Source: Ariolimax columbianus
Lineage: Eukaryota; Mollusca; Gastropoda; Stylommatophora; Arionidae
Direction: 5' to 3'
Length of the DNA stretch: 64,000 nt
NCBI GenBank assembly: GCA_036924085.1
Contig: JAVGWX010000004.1
Span: forward strand, 39,530,293 to 39,594,292
Shown: in pieces, positions 12,673-23,009 of the stretch
Position numbering within the stretch: the stretch's first letter is position 1
Layout: each line of letters opens with the position of its first letter
Made by a program: the position numbers and the translations under genes
The notes under the pieces: generated by a model
The model's input: only the letters and a program-made list of their open reading frames with translations
What the model was told of the DNA's origin: nothing
The model's database searches: none

Positions 12673-15600
12673 GTCTTCTTCTTCTTCTTTTTCTTTTTCT
12701 TCGTCCTCGGCGTTCACTCTCTAAAGAACATGATGACGTTGTTTCGTAGATTTCAGCAAGACTGCGATATCGGCGCTTTTCGGACCGACACATTTGGTTT
12801 CAGCATTGTATTTTTGGGGGACCGAGTTTGCTTTTCCTCTTCGATCCCTGTTCTCTAAGACAGGCTGCATGGGTGCAGTTTGTTTCCAAGGCCGCAATTT
12901 GGAGGAAAAATAGAGTTTTGGTCAGCTATGAATAGCTAATCCCAACGCAAGCAGCTACCTATGAAACGCTGGTTTCTGTCAGCTTATTCAATGCTTCACT
13001 TTCGTCTTCTTCGCTTTATTCACAATGAAGTATAGTCATGTCTTGTTTCCACGCTTCATTTCAATTTTCCTTGATTTATTTTTGTTTACTTGACAAACAA
13101 AAAGTAGATCAAACACAAGATCAAGATGGCTAATTGTTTATCAGAAGTTATATGTTATGTTTCGCCAACGTTTCATCTCCCACATCGCCTAGTCAATAAC
13201 ATTGATCTTTGGCAGTGACAGATTTCTTTACGTCAGTCTCTGTTTGTATTTAGAAGGTTCTATTATTTTTGACTTTATGGAATATTGCGCATGAATAGTT
13301 TAAAAAATATGTAATTGATCTGATATTCCGGATTTGCTAGAGTATTTATCTGTGTCTGAGATCTCATTAGTATCAACACTAAGAGATACATGACAAAACA
13401 TCAATATCATCATCATAACTCCTAACATCACAACTGGTAACATCACAACTGGTAACATCACAACTGGTAACATCACAACTGGTAACATCACAACTGGTAA
13501 CACTACCGCTGCTACAATGTCCACTTCTAATATCCCCACATCCACCATCAAAACGCTCTACTCACATTGTCATTACTAACAGCCATTTAAATCTTCTATT
13601 CTGCAGAGACTCCAAAGATTCCCTGTACGTCCCAACACATCTCATGTGGCCGGAGTTAATGCCCCCTGACACCGAACCAAAACTGACAACCTTCACACTG
13701 ACCAACATAGCTCCTCTCCACAGGGACCTGTATCAAGGTACAATGTCTTGCCATAACTGTAAAAGAAACAAACTATAAACAAGTAAAAATAAAATTTTAA
13801 CTAAGTTTTTCGTTAAAAGCATTCATTTACATTAAGACATGATTTTGTTTGCTGGGGCGGCACACGTTTCTTGCTTTTTATGAGCACCGAATTGATCAAG
13901 TGGCTTTGATAATCCTCTCTCACATTGCGACGAAGAATTCAGTGGCAAGCACGGGCGGCAAATAGCCGCGAAAATCTCAGGATTAAACCGAAACGTGGTC
14001 ACGTGACTGAACAAAAAGGAAATATAAATAAACTACATTTTTCGGTGAAAAAAAATCTTTTGAATAGTCAATCTATGATAGGTCAAAATTTAATAGAATA
14101 GCATGTCATATATTCATCGAGTACCATACAGAGAGGTCAAGAACAATCATAAATCAGTATATACACCAATGGAGAGAAGATAGAAACATAAGTAGTAAAC
14201 CAGTCCCAATTCACCAACTCAAAAGAAACCAACAAGCTACCTTATTTCGTCTGAGGACTGGTCACTGCAGACTACTAGAACACATAGACAGACTAAAGAT
14301 CTCCCACACCGATGAATGCTCATGTGGAACAGGGATGCCAACTCTTTAGGGACAGGAGATACCGGACCTGGCCAGAGGCTGAGGCAAAAGATGTGGAGCT
14401 GCCGCTCCGACCTGGTGAAGGCTGCAGATTGGCCTGGAGATATAGCATGCCCAAAAGATCGTGTACGCAAAGAAGAAAGAAGATGCGCAGGTCACACTAT
14501 GTGAGGCTTTGTACACAATTTCAGCTTTATAGAAAGTGGTTAAAATATGGGAAATAGAAGTCTACGCATCTGGATAACGATCATGACCATTTAAATTTTA
14601 AAAAACTTTAAAAAAATAAAGAATTCACTATTGCGTTTGTTCTCATTGTTGGAGTCAACCAGGAAAATGTAAAGGATTGAAGAATAAAAACAACCGATCT
14701 AGCAGTCTCCGTGTTAGTCTTACTGCTTTACCAGACTCTCCTCCTATGGAAAAAGAGTATGTCTGCAATACATTTACAAATATTACAAGGTTGGCACAGT
14801 AACCGATAAGTGCATTTGAAAATGCTATGAACTTTATGTCTTTGTGAGAAAAAAAGGTACGTGCCGTTTAATGAGGAGTTATAATGACTTGCCTCCTGCA
14901 GCAATGCGCTTGGGATATTTGTTCGATATCGCTTCAAGTGTCACACAGGTCAACATCCCTAATAGTGTACCTTGCTCAGTCTCTTGGTTAGAGAAGGCAC
15001 GGCGCCTAGGGTAGAACTCAGTCATACATCCCAAAAGCACTGAGAGACGAATATTTCTTGTTTCTGTATGTGTGACTAGATTATCATAAACAAATTTATC
15101 CTGCTTTCCCTTGCTTCGCTACCTATAAAATATTGGGCGACCTCCTCAGCTGATATTTTTACAGGAAAACTGTATCAGAGCACTTAGGTCCGCGTTAGTA
15201 GTGGTAGTTTCTGTAGCAAATCGTGTTGTACGATGAGGTACAGCTGTTTTTATCGACATTTACAACAAGCTGAAAAGGTTCAGTTCAGTTACAATATCTA
15301 CATCGAACATCAGATCCAAAGTATCTTACCTTGGTGGTGCAATCTGACAACCTTCTTTATGTACGTTCTTTGATGTTATCCTCAAAATTATCTTGGTTTT
15401 AGGGGATGGCGTGGGCTAGTGGTTAAGTGACACGGCTCCAAAACCGAAGGTGCTGGGTTCGATCCCCATCACAGCACCGGCCGTTACCTTGGGGAAACAA
15501 ACCCTTAGAAAATGCAGGAGGAGGCAAACCCTTTCATAAAATGCATGCTGAAGTCGGATGCACTGGGCCGACAGACGCAAAATAAAAACATAATGCAACG

Positions 15601-17683
15601 CACACCGTCTTAGGGAATACAGAAATAAGGCGAACGAAGATAAAGAAGATATTTAGTTTTTATTGCATGTTTTCAAAAAAAAATCATGTGATAATATATA
15701 TTAAAACATATGAAGTGAAAGATGGATTATATTCAAAGTTGAATATGTAGCATATATCTAGAGACAAATATTCCCCAGAAGCACACAAACTTGCTAAGTG
15801 GAACATGCAAGAAGTAAATGAAAATAGGTACAACAAAAACAGCCACTGAAAGCTAGAGGAACAAAATTGTAACTCCATACCCAGGTGAAGAGTATGTTTA
15901 CAGACAAAAGCAGAATGGACAGGCAGAAAGAAACCAGCACTAAAATATCAAATGAGATTATATACTGGATATCACCATTGTTACGATATCCAAACATCCC
16001 ACTGAAGACAGAAAGATACTTGGAATACTAGTATTCAAACAGGCATGTAATAGCTGTTGCCAGGTAACCGAAGGCTATCCATAGATATTTTTAATTTCCT
16101 GCGGCTTACTAGGCCCGTGGGAAGGTACACATAATTGGTTTTGGTCCACATTATATTCATACTAGCTCTCTGTTAGCATTAGCAGACAGGACCATGACCA
16201 CAGCACTATAGCAAGATATCACAACATGTGAAATGAGACGATTGTGTAAAGCAGACAGGGTCACTAGAAAAGACAGTGAAAAATGAAGAAATTCCAGAGA
16301 TAGCGGGTACAATGCAGTGCATGGAATATTATAACATATAAATAATTGGTTTGTATTTCTGAGAAGGAAGCTCCTAAACATTTCCGCCCCTCTAACGTAT
16401 AACACCAGACTGCATGGCTTCAGATCAAGAAGAAGATGAATTTATGGTGTTGAAGAAACACTACAGAAGCATGGACTGAAAATAGTAGTGGTCACACAGA
16501 TGATCTACGACAGAACATCGTACCTTCCCACTGACGGTATACGGTAACAGATAAGATGCGATTCATATATTATAATTCTTAACTGTAGTTGTGTATCCTA
16601 TTCAGAATGGCATGCCACAATAGCAAAAGTTCGCCAGTACACAGTAGAGCAGTGCGGGGTACCTGCTGCCTTTGATCTGACCTTTTTACGTGTTACAGAG
16701 AAGTCCAGCCTTCACACAAACCGAGCCACCATGTTTTTTATCTCAGGTACGCCACAACTTTTACTAATTATTCTGAGTTGTTCATCATGACTGGTGTTCT
16801 CTGGCAGCAGGTTGTAATGGCTTTTCTTGTACAGCAAGGCGTACTGAAGAATGTGTCCACTCCCCTTCTGTCTGTAGTGAAATGCTAGACTTACAGTAAC
16901 TTAGAACACATCATGTGCCAGACCGCTGTAACATGTCGTGCTGTCAGGGAGATGAGGGTTTTGGTAATTATGTCGCACTTGGCCATCACGCCAGCGGTTC
17001 TGCACTCTAATCACAAAAGATGATTGACGATAGACAAAATAAATCTAAGCTGCAACTCATGGAAAACATCAGGAAGACTGACATTGGACTTCGTGCTCAG
17101 TTCGCCAACATCACAATGACATTTTAAAATACTTCAGGTATGGTCGATAACCATTTTAATTATCCAGGTCACCAGGAAAGGTGAATATCATGGTGACTGG
17201 CATCGTCTCTTGTTCTCCTAATAATCGATACCGATTTGAACTATACAATAGGAGTTAACCTTCTTTGTGGAATATCTTCAAACTTATCAAGATGCCGAGT
17301 CGTGCATGATCTGGAGCGGCCAGAGACCCACAGCGGAGTGCTAGCGTCAGGGCCAAAAGACTCAGAGCTGCCAAGACCCTTCTACACCTCCACGCGGTGA
17401 TCCTGGATAACAGACTGCAACAGAGCAGACTGGCTAAGCAGAAGACATCGAAGAGGAAAGGCTAACCTGGTACCCAAGAATGTCGGCTGTACGGTACAAA
17501 TATCCAAGCTAAGCTGTAAACTACGACACAATGCATTTCGTTCTCCAGACGACATCCTACTACTTTGAAAGTCATTGTCAGGACTGGTAGACAGAGCTTG
17601 AGAGCGAACGAAGAAGAAGAAGAAATCCTATCGTTTGAAAACATCCCATAGTTTTGAATAGGCTCCTCTTTTCATTTCTCTTT

Positions 17684-17721
<38 letters not shown>

Positions 17722-20700
17722 CTCTCTTCTCGCTGTCTCTCTCGCTCTCTCTTTCCATTTTCTCTTCACGTCTTTAAAAAATACATTTCTCTCTAATTAT
17801 GTGTATGTTGTTCATTTCTGTATCCTGTATTTGTGTGTGTGTGTGTGTGTATACGTGTGTATGTGTGCGTGTGTGAGATAATATCTTTGTTTTTTTTTAA
17901 TGCATGTATATTGTTCGTCTCTTGATATATGCACGTGTATGAGTACGTGTTTGTACATACACTCATTGTTTCATGTGTTTTACATATTTGTATTTGTGTG
18001 TCCTGTGAATGTATGCAACTATTCATGTGTACATATTACAAACTACATATTTTATGTGTAATTACATAAGACATTTCTTGCTTAACCTACACGCTGTCCT
18101 AACTGGCACACATTTCTGGCCCCTCTCTGGCAAATAGCAGCCTCCTGAAATCGTATTATATCCGTTAAGAGATACATTGTTTTTGTGCTTCGCTATGTGT
18201 TGACGTTTATTTATTTGTCCATGACGATGGCCTTGTCACAGTATCGTGGGTTTCCTTTTGTATCTGTTCCGGTACAACTGAGATATAACTATTCATATTT
18301 GTACCTAGTTACAGATAACTTCGCTGCTAAAGAAAGGACATAATTTGGGTGCACATTTTCTATTATGGACGGCTACTGCAATTTGGTGTCTTAACACTTC
18401 TTTAGCTTTGAAGCTAAGAAACTGCGTTTACATATCGAATGGTATACATAATGAAAACAAGAGGTTCATTGACACATTCTTAATATCTAACAAATGACAA
18501 CTAATGAGAGTTTTGTATGGGGACTGGCGGCATTGGCACGTAAAAACCATTGCTTAAAAATCGCAATTGCAACTGATTTGATGCAGGCTTCCCGAAAACA
18601 GAGTAACGATAGGCACGAAATGCAGTATCTGACCTATGCTTCAATAACTGGTTTGATTGAGGTGGAAGAAAAAATATTTTTACAAGGTGGAGTAAGAGAA
18701 GTAACTTTAATTATATTTTATTAACAAAATATGCACTCCTGGAGTTACTTTTTACTTCCCTTTTCCATATATTGGGAGGCTGCGTGGCCTAGGGATGAAA
18801 CTCGCTCGGTTTTCATAATTCCAACGTTCCGGGTTCGATTCCCACTTGTGTCAAGTTTGGTAGACACTGGGTTTTTTTCTCGGGCTTATGCTCCTCCACG
18901 CACGGAAAGTAATGGCAATCTACCGTACTGCACACTTGCCAAGAAACTTATAACAGTCAAATAGGTGGCGGTTGTAAGAAGGTACGTTCTGTAAAAGGAC
19001 ATGCGACTTACTTTTCCCCCATATATTTGTATTTATAGACGGACATACGCGGATAATTATTTATTTGCCATATATTTTCATGTACAATACATTGTGTAGA
19101 GGACGATTGACTTGCATCCACTGCTGTCAATGATGATGTATTGGAGACTTTATTGTTCGATGTCTCATCGTTCTCTACGAAGTGGGGTGATGATTTCTAC
19201 ACTCTCTACTTGTACGGGAGGAAAACAACCTTCTTCTAGACCAGTGTTTCCTAACGGAGAAATGTTCAACTGTCAGAGTTATTGAGGACACTTTTTATCT
19301 ACAACAGGGCGAAATAGCAATTCGGGATAATGATGAAGAAACAATGATTTCACATATCAATGAACAAATTACTGTGCAATTTATTATCAACGATTAATAT
19401 TAAAACGTGTAGTTATTAAAATACATGTACGTCGTGTTCGAGGACATCATTTAAAATTTATTTGAGACTGGCTTTAAAACGTTAACAAATCTGGACCTAC
19501 TTGTACAAAGAAAAGCAACATAACATTGTTTCAGGGTGGGATCCAGATTACGATATTTAGTTTTGGTGTTCCGCTTCCGAGAATGTTGGCTGGCGATCCG
19601 AGCATTTTCTGTTGTTGGATCAGATCCGACCAGTTGACCATAGATAGCCGCACCCTATCATACCTTATAGCATGTACAATTTGCATCTTATCTTGATAAA
19701 CTTGGATGTCTCGCGAACATTGTGATATCATGGTCAATTTGCTATAAGATAGACGATTAAACAGCTCTGCTACAATACTTTAGCACAGTCTACATAAAAG
19801 AAGACTGATCTAAGATCCCAGAGCCTATAGATATTTACAAGATTGTTTCCATTGCAAAAATGCTATTTGAAATTAGAGATTAACTAGCAAAACCATTGGC
19901 TATATTATGTTCTCAATCACTTGCAAAAAGGATTGTTCCAAGAGATTGAAAATATGCAGGAGTGATTCCTTTATTCAAAAAGGGAAAGAAATCAGATCCA
20001 GGCAATTATAGACCGGTAAGTTTAACGAGCATAGTCTGTAAATGGTTAGAGTCAATAATTAAAGAAAACATTGTAATGCATTTAGACAGTTTTAATCTAA
20101 TCAGAAATAGTCAACACGGGTTTACTAGAGGGAGATCGTGCTTAACAAGTCTATTGGAGTTCATGAAGGACGTTCCTAAAAATTATAGATAGTGGGGAAC
20201 CAGTGGATGTTATTTATCTAGATTTTGCAAAGGCTTTTGATAAGAGTACCTCATCGAAGATTATTTTAAAATTTAAAATCACACGGAATAGGTGGCGAAG
20301 TTGCTGAATGGATTGAAAGTTGGTTAACGGAAAGAAGGCAGAGAGTGGGCTTAAATAAGGAGTACTCGAGTGGTGAGGTAAAAAGTTGAGTGCCACAGGG
20401 TTAAGTTTTGGAACCGATATTCTTCTTTATATATATAAACCATTTGGACATCGATATAGAATCCATGATTGAAAAATTTGCAGATGACACAAAACTATGC
20501 AGTAATGTCTCATCTAAAGCAGAAGTGGATATATTTAGGTCGGATTTAGATACAATTCGAGACTGGTCTGTGAAATGGCAAATGGATAAATGTACAGTCA
20601 TCCACATGAGTAGATCCAATATGGAACACAATTACAAAATGGGCGAGAACACTATTAGAATGATAGATAAGGAAAGCGACATAGGGGTTTTAATAGAGCA

Positions 20701-21553
20701 TACATGAAAAATGAATGGGCAGGTCCAGGTAGCAGTGAATAAGGCAAATGCAATGTTAGGTATGATAAAAACAAATATTAAACATAAGAGCAAGGAAGTG
20801 ATAGTCAAACTGTATAAAACATTAGTTAGACCTAGATTGGAGTACTGTGTACAGGCGTGGAGTCCTTATCATAGAGGGGATATAAACATGCTGGAAAGAA
20901 TATAAAAAAGAGCAACAAAGCTGATATTGGGATTCCAGAATTACAATTATGAGGACAGGCTCATAAAATCGGCCTACAGTGTCTAGAAAAGAGAAGAATT
21001 CGAGGTGACAATATAAGTTTATAAGATGATCAGAGGAACGGATAAATTAGACTATAACAAGTTTTTTTTTCAAAATACAACCATCTACATGAACAATAGG
21101 GGATAACTGCATTTTAACTAAAGAGAGGTCCAGATTAGAAATTAGGATATATTTTTTAGTCAAAGAGTGGTGAATGCGTGTAATGCATTGTCACAGGAGG
21201 TAGTGGAGGCAGGGACAATTAATGCATTTAAGAATAAATTGGATGCGCATAGCTTTTAGAGCAATGTAAATGTAAATTAAAATCGCTCTATGCAGACTCT
21301 GCAGAGTCTTCTAAGCCAGTATAAAGACGTTAAGTTAAGTTAAGTTACATCGCAGCTTTTGCCTGAAAATGTTCACGTTTTTTTTTTAAAGACAAGAAAT
21401 CCCATACACCTTTAAGCAGGTCGAACACATGCCTGGACTGACTATAACATAAGACGAAACGACGATCACTGAAGTATCAGAACCAGGCGAAAAGAGAAGA
21501 CCTCGTGGGTGGCCTAAAATCAGATGGCAGGACTCGAATCAGTTTATATTTAA

Positions 21554-21644
<91 letters not shown>

Positions 21645-22921
21645 ATTTATCAATTAAATGAATTTCGTTTCGTTATTTTAAAATTTAATTTGAGTTCATT
21701 TATCTATATTGAATGACGTTTGTGATAATTAAAAGAACAAAAAAGAATTCAAACAAAAAAGTTCCTAAATATTTTACCCCCAAAAATGGTCCCCTAAATT
21801 GGTGAATGATTAGATTTAACATGAGAAGCAGGATAGTGTATGTTAACGGAAGGAGGAGGAGGGAGGTCTGGGGAGGGGGGAGACATATCATATCAACGAT
21901 GTGGAAGGACCATCGATAGGGCAATCACTTTTGCCCCACATAAACACAAGACGGTAGGTACATTCAGATACATACACTGGCTAACACGTCCTGATATCGC
22001 CCAAAGGACTGCGGTGTGGTGGAAATTGATGTGACTTAGATAGTAGATTCCAAAAATACTAAGCTTTAATTTGTTTAATCTGCTACATCAGTACACATTA
22101 TATTTTCAAAATGTACACAACAATACTCTGAGGTCTAAATACGCACGTTACTTTCAGATCATAATAAAACAATGTTGAGCTAGTGTCAAAACGAAATGTT
22201 GCGCGAGAATCCTAACAATATCTTGGGTAAATAGAATTAAAAAATTAAAACCATCCATCCAGATTTGAGTATCGAAAAGAACTGGCTTATAAACTACGCT
22301 ATGTCTCGGAAACTGATGTTTTTCAGTCACATCATGCGGCATCACGGACTGGAGAAAGCGGTTTTGAACGGCGTTGTTCCAGGAAGACGCGGTAGAGGCC
22401 GACCAAAACACAGATGAACACAAAAACATCAAGCACACCTTAAACATGAACAAGGAGCAGGCTGGAAGACTGACTGGTGATTGAAATTGCTATCCAATGG
22501 CTGTGATGAGAGCGACATTCTATCAAGGAAATGTTACGTGATGATGGGAATGATGAGCTAGTGTAGCTTTCTCTGATATAATGTATACTCTATTTTCAGG
22601 CATCATACCCAGTGCTGACCCCATTGTCACAACAGGACACGGTATTCATGTACCACACACGTTCTGGCTTTCTGGTTGTTGTGTAAAGCAATATATTGGC
22701 CCTACAGACAGCGGCGACTACAAATCAGACATTGACAGTACTTATGGCATACAAGAGAGCTGGGACGACCTTACGCTTAATGATATCAGAGTGAGCAAGC
22801 AAACAATCAATAGTTTTATCTATATGTCTATCGATATGTCTGTCTGTCTGCGCCTGCCTGTCTGTATGTCTATCTGTCTGACTATATGTAAGTTTGTCCA
22901 TCAACCTACCTACATACCTAC

Positions 22922-23009
<88 letters not shown>

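Noticed and set aside
12563..12793. Arginine-rich protein
   Set aside because: Minus-strand reading of a (CTT)n SINE tail.
13424..13502. Possible protein repeat (VVMLP) on the minus strand
   Set aside because: The 15-bp tandem repeat happens to keep the frame, and the region is an intron.
15402..15480. Real tRNA gene
   Set aside because: A and B boxes are present, but the sequence continues into a SINE body with a second copy. No complete cloverleaf was supported.
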